From the NCBI GenBank assembly GCA_963693305.1, contig OY855904.1, forward strand, positions 15,957,496 to 16,021,495: 64,000 bases of DNA. Direction: 5' to 3'. The notes below the pieces were generated by a model. That model searched no databases. It saw only the letters and a list, made by a program, of their open reading frames with translations, and was not told the origin of the DNA. Below, in pieces: positions 1 through 13,000 of this stretch. The translations under genes were made by a program, and so were the position numbers. The stretch is from Meandrina meandrites (lineage: Eukaryota > Cnidaria > Anthozoa > Scleractinia > Meandrinidae). The first letter of the stretch is position 1; every line of letters starts with the position of its first letter.

Positions 1-1023
1 ACGGTACAATGCTAATAGAAGAAGCGTGTCTTTGTTCACACCTTGTACTTCGGTTTCCTGCACAAAACGTCAAGGTACAATACGCATTTTTTTTTTCATT
101 TATCCAAATTGACAAATTTAATCTAACATGAAATACAGTTAATACGAACCGTGATAGCAGTAATGATGTCTTCGATGTTCCCACTGATCATTGTTTTTGC
201 CAGTCCTTCACGAAGTGCACAATAGTGGTTCTCATGAACAATAAACCTGTCTTGGACGGTATCGTCCTCCTAAAAGTAAACGTCATTGTTGCAGCCGCTT
301 CCTTAAAAATGGTACTATTCCGTTCAATATTATACAGTTTTCCAACAGACTGAATACGTTAGCTTTAACTCTGCCAGTACTTTAATAGAAGCTACCCCTA
401 AATAATAAGGGAGTTGTAAAGGCAAAGAGTGGCTCTATCCACAACAACCAGGAGCCGATTCCTGGACTCCTGACAGTAGCAACTCGCTTACCTGCTGCCG
501 AGCTTCGGGCGGTAGAATCCACTCCAGTTCCTTATAGGTACCGAGAGTTCGGACGTTATCAAAACCATACCGCCTGACAAGCTGCTTAAGAAGATACAGC
601 TGCGGTGTGGAACTCGATCCTTCCATGCAAAGTCGTCTAGCAGATTCCAGTAATGCCGTCACTTCCCGCTTGACATCGAAATCTTTGTAGCTGCTGTCTC
701 CCTCAATAAACCACTTGTAAAGGTAGTCTGCTACAAGTGATAGGACGTAACGACCTTTTGCGACGCCTTCCAGCGAGTTGGCGTTTATTTCAAAACAACC
801 TTCATCACTGGCTGTAAGAGCTTTAAAAGCGTCATCGCAAATCTTTTTCGTGTGTTTGAGTTTAACCGTCAACTTTGAGTCGGCCACTTTAGCTTGGTAC
901 CGGCTTATAAGGATGTCCTGAGAAAAGTGGAAAGAACTTTTGACCTGACGGTGTAATTTACTTTTCAAATAAGAAATGCAACGCTTCAGCAAGCCAGAGA
1001 CAAATTGCACGTCATCGAGCAGG
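1..1023 (-). CDS. RNF213: RNF213-like exons 61-63: E3 module, truncated by window edge
   Basis: Exons at 492-1023, 150-269 and 1-57 (partial), codons 4381-4617. Exon 61 has VQFVSGLLKRCISYLKSKL, VLSLVADYLYKWF, LYLLKQLVRRYGFDNVRTL and LEWILPPEARQQ before donor CAG|GTAAGC. Exon 62 has RFIVHENHYCALREGLAKTM. Exon 63 starts ETEVQGVNKDTLLLLALYR and runs off the window. The next human segment is the RZ finger, so it should begin just outside. The exon 62 donor (ACG|GTTCGT) is weak. Confidence 0.88.
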
Positions 1024-4000
1024 CTGTGATGTCTTTATGAGTATAAAATACTAACTTCTTACTAACCGAGCGCGAGGGCCGTACTGGGGAAGTCGTGGCA
1101 GTACCGACCGAGCGCAGCGAGGTCCGTAAAAAAACGACCGAGGTTCAATAGTCCCCAGTACGGCTCAAGCAAGAAATGTTAGTAAGATGACAACGTTATT
1201 ACCACTTATGAAAGGCTACGCCTGAAACGCTTGGTCTTTAAATAACCCTTTTTGGCACTATTATACCTTTAAACATTTTTTTTTATTATTTTTCACTATG
1301 AATCATCCACGTGCTACGCAGTAGTTTAAACTTTTGTTCAGGATTAATCAGGTTAGTAAGTTGTTTATTATATAGCACTCGTTTTAGCTGCAAATTTTGA
1401 ATTTGCTTGCTTTCGAAAAGGAAAAAATACGCCGCAAAATCCCGAACAAGAAAGAACCAATCACAACGCTCGGATTTACCTCAAGCCTGCCTTGTCGTAT
1501 AATAAAAATTTATATCACATACCTCCATACATTGAATGAACAAAAAACAGACTTCTTTGATGTGCTGGGGTTCTGGCTTCAAGCTCTGAGCCTCTTGCAA
1601 GAAAACTTCCAGATGTTCTTTCACCAACTTTGTGCTATTTAAGAACGAAAACAAAAAAGAAAACTTTTGAAAGAGCCTTTTTCCTCACATCTACCCCATG
1701 ACATGCGTTGTAGTAGTGGGTTTATTCTGCCATGTGATTCCTAGTTGACCTATGAAGATTACCAGATTTGTACACTGGTAGAGGTGGAGAAGGCTCGGTT
1801 CCTTGTTATGGTCGGACAGTATTTTCATATTTTCTTAATATACACCAGTAAGTTACCTGGAACGGAGAAGTTGCTGGAGGAGAAAAGAACGCACCACAGG
1901 GGTCGGGTCGATACCATAATCGGGAAACGGTGAGAAATCTTTTGTTTGGGTGGACTGGCGACCAATAACATATCGCATAAGAAGAGAAAGAGCCTCTTGT
2001 TCCAAGTCGTTAGAAACTGAGTCACCAAAACAGAATATTGACACCAGCTCCATGAAAAAGGCATTGCAGCGGCTACGTAACTCGGAAGTGGCCTGTTCAC
2101 TGTCCCTTCCAAAAAGAAAATTAAAAGTGTATTACTATTCTATTTCAATTAAAGTGTTCTCGTTACTAAGTAGTTATCTTGTTCTTATCCCTAAGATCAG
2201 CAACCACTGCCATAAAAAGATGAGTTTTGATGGCTTATAAAACAAAAGCTTTATTAAAAAGAAGGTATTGACTCCTAACCGTCTGGCTTGAAGACTTGAG
2301 ATTCAAGCTTGTATGACACAAATAGCATTTCTCATTCTTTTACTTAACTATGTTTTATTGCACCAAGTGTAGCAAACAAAGGCGCTTTGCTTAAACGTAT
2401 TAAGAAAATGGCACTGCCGCTTTGTGATCGTTATACGCATACTATTTTACCTCCTCTGGACGTCTTCACTGTAATTAATTAGGAATTTCTCAACAATTTG
2501 CAGAGATCTCAGCGAAGAAAAGTCAGTTTCTTCTCCCAGGGTCTGAACAGTAAAGAAAAGAATTACAACAGTCGATTATTCTCAATTTTCCTCATCGAGT
2601 GTATTAATCGCTAACTATAATAATCCACTGAAGGACGTCTTTTTCTCTGTTCCCGAAATGTATGTCTTATATGTCTCGTAACAATGCAAGTAACGTCGAT
2701 ACTGGTGGATGAATGAACACTTTGTGTCCACAAACGTGTAGCACCTACGTAGAACTACTTAACCAACCAAGGTCAATGTCCTACTCACAATTTTCCCTGA
2801 AGGGAAAGTTTTGCATACGCCATAATGGATTTAAACATCGTTTAAACATCTTCCTTGAAGTAGCATTTTTAAGGCATTTATAGAAATAAATGAATGTAGC
2901 AGCAAGTACCTTCCACAATTTAACCACGCTCTCGGTCACGGTATTTGCATTATCATCTTCCGCGTAAAAGAAGGTCACATGTTCTACAAACAGTCTGACG
3001 GCTCCTGCTCGTTGCCACATGGATCTTGTACAGAAAGAAATGAGTATCTATCACCATCTATCATTTACAAAAAGGAGTCACACTGTCTGTAACCGAAATA
3101 AACTAACTTTTGTAAGAATAATGAAGGACTAACTTCGCAGTAAATAGGTAGGAAACACAGAGTACCGGAGACCAAAAACACTCTCAATCAATAAATTAAT
3201 CTATTACTATTACTCAACCAAACTAAAGACAACTTACACCCTTCGTGTTCGATGAGAAAACTGATATCTTGGCAACATAAAAGGATTCTCGCTTGAGAGG
3301 GCGGAATGTTTCACATTACCTGCAGTGACTAAGCAAGACTGTGGATTTCTCTCCGTAGTTTGAACTTATCTCCGTGACAGGTCCAAACCTCTCCCTCCTC
3401 ATCATGTCTTCCACCGCTGGTCTGATAGACAGTACTCTGTCACACCAAGCTCGTCGGGAGTCTGGCTTTAACAAAATTTCACCGGATGGACTCAGTGCTT
3501 CAAGACAAACTTGCAACGCAACAACGTCTAGGAGCTGTTTAAAAAGAATACAATGCTTGTAACTAACAGTCATTGGATGAGTTGAGCACGATAGCCAGAA
3601 TTATTAAGGACTCGGTATCATGCGGAAATCGAATCTAATAATTGTAGTATTATACACTTTTAAAAGTAGAATCGTTTAGACATTTTACAAAACAACAACG
3701 AAATAGGCCACACGGTGACATGATTCAGTGTAAACAACTTTATTGATGACAGCCTTGTATTAAAGTAAATTCAAAGTGACAACAAAACGTAGGCCCCGGG
3801 TGAACCATAGGCCATTGATGACTTCTGTTCTCCATCTGCATGCTCCTGTCCTAGGGTAGGCTTCCTAGTGTGGTCCAGGTGTGGCCCCATTTCAGCCCCA
3901 CACCTCTTCGCCAGGAGTTCTTCGGATGACACTTCTTTCTTTTACCCCGAGGGTTCCTGGTGTAATCCATTCCTTGTGCTCAGCTGCCTTTTTCCGTTAC

Positions 4001-7000
4001 GCCTCTGCAAATGTCCTGTTAATACCTTCTCTGATGCCATTCCATTCATCCTCTATGTTTAGATCTCGCAGAGGCTAAAATCTGTTGAAGAGGGGCAACC
4101 TAAAGTTTGTCCTTCAGATAGTGCACATTGATATGCCTATATGATCAATTTGATTCTCTGGTTGGGTGATACCCTTGTTACCTTGCAGGTTGGTTTGTGC
4201 GGGTTAAGGCTTCCGCCGATGACAACGTTACTTATCCTCATCGGGCCCATGAGGACTCTTGAGGCCGGGATGACAACGTTGGAGTCGGCAAAATCTGCAA
4301 AACGTTCACTGTTTTCACTCATCCCGAATCCACGTTCGTCCATTACCTTCTCGTATCTCTTGATATTCTCTCCAATTTTTGCGTGGAAATCGCCCATTAT
4401 AATGACTACACCTTTCTTTCACATTGTTGCCTGCATCGATAAAAGGAAGAATCATTCTTGTCCTTCCCAGCTGCCTCGTTTGTTGGAGCATAACACTGGA
4501 TGATATCTGCGGTTATCTTCTTGAATGCTTTCCTGAGCCTGGCAGTGATAATCCTAAGGTTTAGTTTTCCCAGGATATGGCCATGGATCGTGACTCTGAT
4601 GTAAACATAAACACAATGTCTTGGCGTGTGGTGCTCCATCTTCCTGAAAGCCTGAGTAGATTATAGTTGTGCCATCTGTTAGATTCCATCACCGATTAGG
4701 TCCAATGCGTCTCACTCAGTCTGAACACTGATAACGTCTATCTCTTCTGTCTCTTCTCGTTTGCTATGATGGTAGGTCAATCTGGTTGGAACATGGTCCT
4801 CACGTTCCACTTACCCAATGTGGATTTTGACTTTGGAGAAGAGGCGTCGGCCTTGCGGACCCGAGGGCTTGTCCTGCGCTGCGTCATATGCCGTCCGTGC
4901 GACGAACCTCTCCTCCCAAGTTGATAGTGTGGTTGAAGTTCATCAATGTTCCCGTAATCATTGAATGCACAACAAGGAAAATTAACCGATGTAGCTTCGC
5001 CAAAGCCCTGTTGGCCAGCATTACCAATTGTCACGACGAGGACGAAGGGTTGCGACAGACTTTGCAATAATATGCTAGTTGAATTCTATAGGAATTATTA
5101 GTAGCGTGTAAAACGTTCATTGCTGGATACAGAAAAACCCCTTACCAAAATTGAAGTGCAGATTGTATACTTTTTGTATACAAAGAGTATACAGATTTTG
5201 TACTACATCGGTTGTGTGTATATATTTAGTATACATCAAATATACATCAAGCCAAAATTCACTTTGCTATTTCACATTTGATGTATACAACATGTATACA
5301 TCAAGGCTATGATGTATACTTGTTGTATACATCAGTACTCTGTTGAGGTTATGATGTATACTTTTTGTATACAACTACTGGCAAACTTATATTTACACTG
5401 ACTGTGGTGTATACTTTGAGTATACATCAACACCTAAGCAAGCCATGCCAGCTGGTTTTCATATACATTTTGTATACATCATGTTGCTTTTACCAATAAT
5501 GCATTAGAAGCAGAGTATTTTTGGTCAGCAGTTATCATTCAAAAGATTGTCATTCTGTCCGCCATTTTTGAAAGTCAGTTGATGCTGCATGTGCAAATGT
5601 GTTGACCAGCATGAAATTGCCTCTCAAAGGATGTCTAAATGTTAGTTATATGGACCTGCTACTTCTTAGAAAGTAAGTAATACAGCAGAGTTTCATTTAA
5701 TTGTGCTTGAAGTAGTAACAGAAGCAGCAGAAGTTTATAATCAGCCACAACTGCTTTACATTCGATTTGAACAACAGCAAGTTAGTAAGCTCAACTTAAA
5801 ACTGTGCCATCCCAGTGTTTATATACATTTTGGTTCCTTTTGAGCCAAGGCTTCGATCTTATATACCATTACACATTTCTAGGATCAGTTCTAACAGTAA
5901 TGATGACTCTACAAGAGGACCTTATAAGAGAGAATTAAGCTGCTTGTATTTGGTTGTGCATCACCTTTCTGCATGTGAAAAATATGTAATCCTACTTAGG
6001 TTGAAACTGAACATTGTCATTTCCAAAGGAATTAAAGTATTTTTCTCTAATAAATCAATGAATAAAGTGTAGTTCACAAATCCTGAGAGCATGAATGGAT
6101 TGTTGTATGTTGTGTGCCTCCCAGTCATTTTCATTGAACTTTTGATTATATGGATTGAAGAAGCGTCATTGTATACAAAGTAGCAAATGTGAGAAATGTA
6201 TTTTTGTATTTGTATACAGAAAGTATACTTCTTGCCATACCAAGTAGGTTCCAAATGTGTATACTATTAGTATATGCCTTTTCTCATGAGGTATACTTTT
6301 TGTATACTTTCAGCGTTCCAAATTACTACTACAAAAAGTATACATCCGTTGTATACTTTTTGTATACACAGTGTAGTATACTTCCTATACAAATGCTGTA
6401 TACTAAAAGTATAGTTGATTTTGATAAGGGACAACGCCATGCATATTTAGATCAGAAATACGTCAACAGAAATAAGGTTCAGAGCAATTCAATAGAATGC
6501 CACAGTATTAGTTAAATTCATTTCCGTTTTCGACAAAATTTGCGAAAGCATTTGCAGAACAGCATAAGAGCAGCATAGGAAAAAAATAGAACGAAACAAA
6601 TGTGCCAATAAAAGCAATTCAAGGTGATATTCAGTCTTCACTGGGTGATAGACACAATGCCAGAGCGAAGTACAGGTATAGCAGAGTGAGAAAATCACTT
6701 GGAAAAGTTTACGTTCTCCATTATTGATATATTTTCACTCACCACTTCATTTTCATTCCCTCGAAACGATTCTCTCATTCTTGACAAAACTTCAGGATCG
6801 GCTTGGACAAGTTTGGCAAAAGACCGTAATCGTGACTGGACTCTACTGTACGCCACATGAATGAGTGCTATGTCGATAACCTCATTACCATCTTCGTCTT
6901 CCAGGGTGCCCAGTTCCCTCGCTGACGAAAGAATGGATTCGTAAACAAGCTGAAAAAACAAAGGGAGTAAATGTTCAAAGCGTGAACAACATGTTATAAT

Positions 7001-10000
7001 TCGTTAGTCTAGAAATGAGGTCTTGAAGGTGACCTAAATTTCTTATGACAGTCTCTACTGTTGATCAAAAAATGTAACACAGAAACCTCGTATTCATTGT
7101 CGCTTCCAGGTTTGTACACCATGTGGACAAAATCCATTAGGTAAGCTAGTGCTGAGAAGTGTTGATGACGCAATTCACCAAGAAGAGGCCCCATTTCCGA
7201 ATTGTCGATCAAACCGCGTAAAGACTCCACCAGTGTAGTACTGGACTGGGCTGAAGAGCAAAGTACGGAATATTTTACTCGCGTTATAATTATGTTTATT
7301 TCGTTTACTTCGTAACATTTTGAATAAATAATAAATCAATAGATAAGTAAATAAATAACTTTATATCTCAAAATTCATATGCGAAAATTACTGGGAGTGG
7401 AGTTCTTAAATGCATTCTGCGTTCATATATTCACCTTAGTCCTACTAAAAGCAATTCAGTGATGGCACGTAGTACATCAGTAACCTATGAAATGACCTTC
7501 CTAGCCCAGTGGTAACTTGATTCTTACCCAATGACAACGTTATGGTAAAAATAGATAAGAATTCGTTTACATCCCTTCATTTTAAGTTAACACGCCAAGC
7601 ACATGCACGATTAAAAATGTTAAAGAACTGTAGATATAACCTAAACTAAATTTATACCTGAAACGCTGTACGCGTCTTTTAACATTTTTTCCACGCGTTG
7701 CTTGATGAGATATGAAAATGGAAATCGACACAAGAACCTGTGACCGCCGGCACCAGAGCCGATGACTTGAACACGCTCACGAACTGTATTAGTAACAGGT
7801 GAAATCATCTTGCTGTAACTTAGCTCTGATACGTTACGGTTAGCCAATATCTCCAACCAAAGCGTAGAAGCCCAGGGGTTGTCAGTCGTCATCAGGTCCA
7901 GATTGCTGTCCCTGTCAGCCAATGCGATGATCTCAGCCAGAATTGGTACAACAGCAGAGTAAACCCTTTTCCAAAGAGCCTTTCTAAAGGTGCCCCATTC
8001 TTGCACGCCTGTCCCGGACAGAGCTTCTGAGTGAAGCCATTCGCGTGCATTGTATGCTGTACTTTCTCTTTCTTTCAGGAGGTGATACGTTCTTTGTGTT
8101 AAAACGCTGGCAAATGTCTTTTCAGCTTGAAAAAATAATAGTCAAAAAACAGAAATTACGACAGTTTGCTTTTTTTTAAGATCCATAATATGTTTGGGGA
8201 CCATACCTAACTTTATCTGTTTCCCAGTTAAATGTGAATTTTATTCCTTTTGGGTTGAAGTTTGGCGTAATGTATTATTTTAGGTGAAATCGATATCAAC
8301 CCGACAACAATAAACAGAAAACCTTTAAATCACCTAGAATGACGTCTTGAAATAAGCCAAAACAAAGTTATCAAAACCATGGACAGGAAAAATGGACATA
8401 GCTAAATACACAGCTCCGATTAAACTACTGCCAAAAAAATGTGTGTTACACTTGCACATTGCAATTGATGAATGGAACATATGAACCAACGGAAATGGTT
8501 GACAACAACAACAACATTTATTTACCAAAAATAATAAGGAGTAAACAGAGTACATTATGAGGAATTGTGGGGTGGAACCGAACAGGAAAGTAGCAACATC
8601 CCAATAAGAAGGCGCTAGTGGGGTTGGATCGGGCACACCCTCAGAAAACTAACAAGCAATATTACCAGGCATGCAATGAGGTGGAACCCACAGGGGAAGA
8701 GGAGACAAGGCCGTCCTAGGAACACCTGGAGGAGAACGGTGGACCATGAGGTGGGCAAGGCAGGCTATACCTGGAGGCAGATAGACAAGCTAGCTCAAAA
8801 CAGATCGAGATGGCGGGCGGCTTTCACGGACCTATGCTCCACAGGGAGTGAAAGGAATAAGCCGGGTTAAGTCAAGACTACATTAAGTTTGACAACTTAC
8901 GATAGATAAATGGTACACCTTTTACTTAACTAACCTCCACGAGGTTGTAAATCTTCAGGTAGCAACTGCAAAAGAAGCTCAATTCTGTGAGTTGATCTTT
9001 CAGGTGCTTCCGTTTCGTTATCAACTCTACAAGCTGCTGCTTGTACACAATTTCTCAGGAGCTTCACAGCCAAGGCTTGTGTTAAGTCATCCTCCTCCAC
9101 TTGATCATCGCTTCCACTTCTAAACAGTTCACTGATTGGACGATCAATGAGTTGCTCGATAGAAGGAGTGTGCCTGTCAGGTGGACGAAGTTCGTCAATG
9201 TGGGTGGACATCCACTTGCCACCTTGGAAACCGACAAAGTTACGGCATCCACCGACCATTCGTGGCAGCTGAATGATCAATACAATGTGGACGGCTTCAA
9301 TTTTTGGCAGATTGAGCATTTCTGGCGCGTTTGTTCGCTCCTCCAGCAGAATATGCCTTGCACCCGCAATGAGGTTGAAGTTGTCATCTCCGGAATCACA
9401 TTGAACCAGGAGAATGCCAGGGCAGTCTCCTCCAAGGCATTCAAAAAAGGCTCTGCCAAAACGTGGGACAAAACATAATCATGAGTAGTTATGAATATTT
9501 CATTCAACGTTGTCGGATCGAAGCTTAACGCTTAGGCGACAAGGCCGGAAGGTAGTGTGGGTTAAAGAAGGGGTGAATACTAATGAGACATAACGATATA
9601 GCAAACGAGACTTTAAGGTTTTCATTCTCGTGGATGTGTGGAGAAAAGACTTTTAGCCACACTGACTTTCACAATAGTTTTCCAAACCATGTAACATTGA
9701 ACGAAAGATATTCAGAAAAAGGTCTCGTGAAAGGAAAAACAAACACTTCGCGTGTAAAAGCACAAATTGTAGATTTCCTCTACGTTGATATGAAAAATAC
9801 CAATGAATACCCAGATTCGGTCTTATCGCGCGGACTTGTTACGCTTTCATTCGACAAAATTAATTGAAATAGCTGTATATTACACATCGTGACGATGTAA
9901 TGTGTCAAAGGATCAACGTTAGCAAACTTATGCGCCCAAGGAGAACGAAGGCTTTAAATAGAAGGCTTTTGAATAGTGACTTTCAATACGTTTATGTTAC

Positions 10001-13000
10001 TTAGAAACGCAAGATTGCTATCTGGCATGTGCATTATTACACATTGCCCCGTAAAACGGTCTTCTTCAAAAAAAAAAAAACAAGTGTGGCTTTTGACTTT
10101 ATGTATCTTAGCAAAATTTTTAAACTGGCATATCTTTTCACAAACTTTTCAACTTGTTCGTGGTTCAAAAATTTAAGACAAAGTAAGAAAAGTAACACTG
10201 TTAACATTTGAGGCTACTTCTAGACAAATCAGTGAAAGGAGCGCGTAAGTGTTTAGTGAACTCACGGGGACCTGGTTAGCGCAAATTAAGTTAGAAGAAA
10301 CCAGCACTGTCTGATTAGTTATATTCGAAGGGTGAGTTAATTAGATCGATGACCGTTATTGCAATTCAACAGACTAGGACAGTTCAGGAATGTAATTATT
10401 AGTGATACTGGTGTTTTCTATCGAAGTGCAAAAACTATATTGTAATTGTTCATTTCACCTAGAATGGGAATTCTCTAGTAAGGTACTGCGACAAGAATGC
10501 GACAGCAATAATTGGGATGACAGTCAGATGGAAAATGGACGCGTAATACATTGTTTTTTTTATACAGAATATTACCTCACTGAACCTCTGAACTGTTGCT
10601 CTGTCTGAAACTGTTGCAGTGTCATGAAATCCACAGTTGAGCGGCGGAAACCAGTTCGGTTGCAAATGTCACCAAGATCGTTGTTAGAAAGTAGACGCGA
10701 ATGGGTTGTAATCTAAGATACAGATAACGTGATTAATCAGCCATATTACAGACCAATCTAAAAAAAACACAGTCGCCATTCATGTTGAAACTTGAGACTC
10801 ACTTGAATTAAAAGCCCTTCCTGACGCTTCTCACCAAGATGTGCATCGTCCGAAGTGAGCACGTGCCTCATGAATGCCGCCAAACTAGAGTGTTGCTGCT
10901 CGTGAAAATAAACTGCCCAGATATTGCGAGCTCTTCCCTCCAAGAGAGTGGCTGGAAGACGGGCAATTGCATCAGGTGCAGCCATCTCCAAAAGCATCTT
11001 CTGACTTCCCCGAAGGACCTTGTAAGATAAACACGAAATTGCTTCGCATCAATGCGAAAAAAATAATAAATTTCATCAGCAAAACAACTGCCGGTCCACT
11101 TAGCGTTAGCTTTAACTGGCAGTGGTTCATTGATTAACCACGTTTGGTAAATAAGAGACGGTAATCAGGTTAGTACCACTTTAACGATTACACATGGTTT
11201 TGCGTGATGCCACACTTTTTTAAGTCTGTGACGTTCTGATCTACATATGCATTGTTTCCAAAACAAATAGTCTAGTAAATTATAAATATCGTCAGAAGTC
11301 CATAACTAGAAGTCTACATCTGGTATTGGGGCGCGTGCTATGTCTTTCGCGTGTAGGCTATTTTTAGAAACTGATGTCTCGCGAGAAAATGACGTAACCC
11401 ACTATTTCGACACGATTGGAGTTCTAAGTTGCGGCCGAATATTTTGGAAAGTGGCAGGTGAAATAAATCAAGTCACATCAAAACACTTGACAGGCCATTC
11501 TCTTTAATTCTCACATTTCGACAGAAGTAGTATCGTAGATAGTGATTTCAAACGTCTGTTCAGTGGCATTTGAAGGCGAGTGAAAAAGCAACCCGTCGCC
11601 GGGTTTCCGTAGACAAACTCACAAAACAAACAGATCGACTTTTTATAATTTACGAGAGAATTTATGAACAGAAGTTCCCCAAACTTTTAGTAGTTAAGTG
11701 TGTCTTTATTTTGTACAGCATATCCTCGTGTTAAAATACTGAACAACATACACAACACAGCACACTGCGAAGTGCTCGAGAAGCACAACTTGAATTAAAC
11801 TTTTGACGGATGTGAATGAAATCATCATTGTTCGATGAATTAAACTCGTATTTCTATTCATATTAAAACAAGTACATTACCTTAGTCAGTCTTTTGTTTT
11901 CATGCCGTCCTTATAATTCCAAAAACATGCGAAACTCGCCAAACTTGTCGTTTTCTCTGAATGTTGTTCTCAAACGAATCAAACTTCATTCTGTTCATTC
12001 CGCGCTCGATTTTGAGCGCTTCAGGGACCACGGTTTTGTTTTTCAAAATAGCAACGAACCTGTGCCAAAATGCACTTGCTCTCTTAATGCCTGTCTTCAT
12101 CTTGAGAGTACCATTAATCTTTAGTGTCTTCGCATTTTGAATTTGACTCGGAATTAGTCTATCTTGCCCGCTGCCATTTCGTATTCTGACTCCAAAACAC
12201 TGAGGTCCTCTCGCTTATTTGGATGCTCCGAATTTTTACAACTTCGATGCTATCGTCATCGATGAAAGATGGCCTGATGATTCTTGTCCGGACGATTTAA
12301 TCCTCACAAAACGGAAATTACGATGACCAACAAACAGAAATTTCGTAATGCCGTTCGCTCGAGTTCACTCGTCCTCTGCAGTTCTGCTTTTCTTCAAAAA
12401 TTTGTTCAACCAATCAAAGGCGCGAATTAAAAAATACTTCAATGTGATTGGCTACTTGTTCGCGGCAAAGCTGTTCTAAAAATAGCCTACACGCGAGGAA
12501 CGCGAGGTACACGCGAAAGACATATCTCAAAGCCTATTACCAGAGATGTAGACTTCTAGTTATGGACTTCTGATATCGTGTAATAAGTTGACGTTTCTGT
12601 CCTCTTACTTTCATTTCCCATGTATCCTCAGTGGTTTCATCAGGTAAATCTTCTTCTTCTTCAATGTCATTGCAGACTTGCATGACGATGGAGGGAATGG
12701 TGTCCTCGTGGTACCCAACAAAAGCGTCTCCAACGGTGAAATCCCTAGAACAGTACAGAAAAAAAGACCTTAACGAATCAGTGCCTGTATTCAAATTCAG
12801 ACAAGAATCACGATTTGTTAAAGAACGCGTTTTCATATCCATAGAGTAAGTTAATCGATAACATAGATACAGAGTTGAACTATTGATGTTTCTAGACAGG
12901 GTTAGACCGTGTGTGATTCCTTTTGGCGTGCAGCTTAGTATGTATGAATTACGTCTTGCCTGTGTCGCTTGCTCTCCCCAGCGACCTCTGCAAACTCATA

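Larger units (their letters stand above)
5139..6430. mobile_element. Non-autonomous DNA transposon with terminal GTATAC-N5-GTATAC arrays
   Basis: The left end reads CCCTTACCAAAATTGAAG and the reverse complement of the right end reads CCCTTATCAAAATCAACT, a shared inverted terminus of about 18 bases. Just inside each end is a cluster of paired GTATAC hexamers separated by exactly five bases (5165-5477 and 6172-6414). The middle 700 bases carry no recognisable protein. Superfamily is unknown, and I see no convincing target duplication. Confidence 0.6.
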
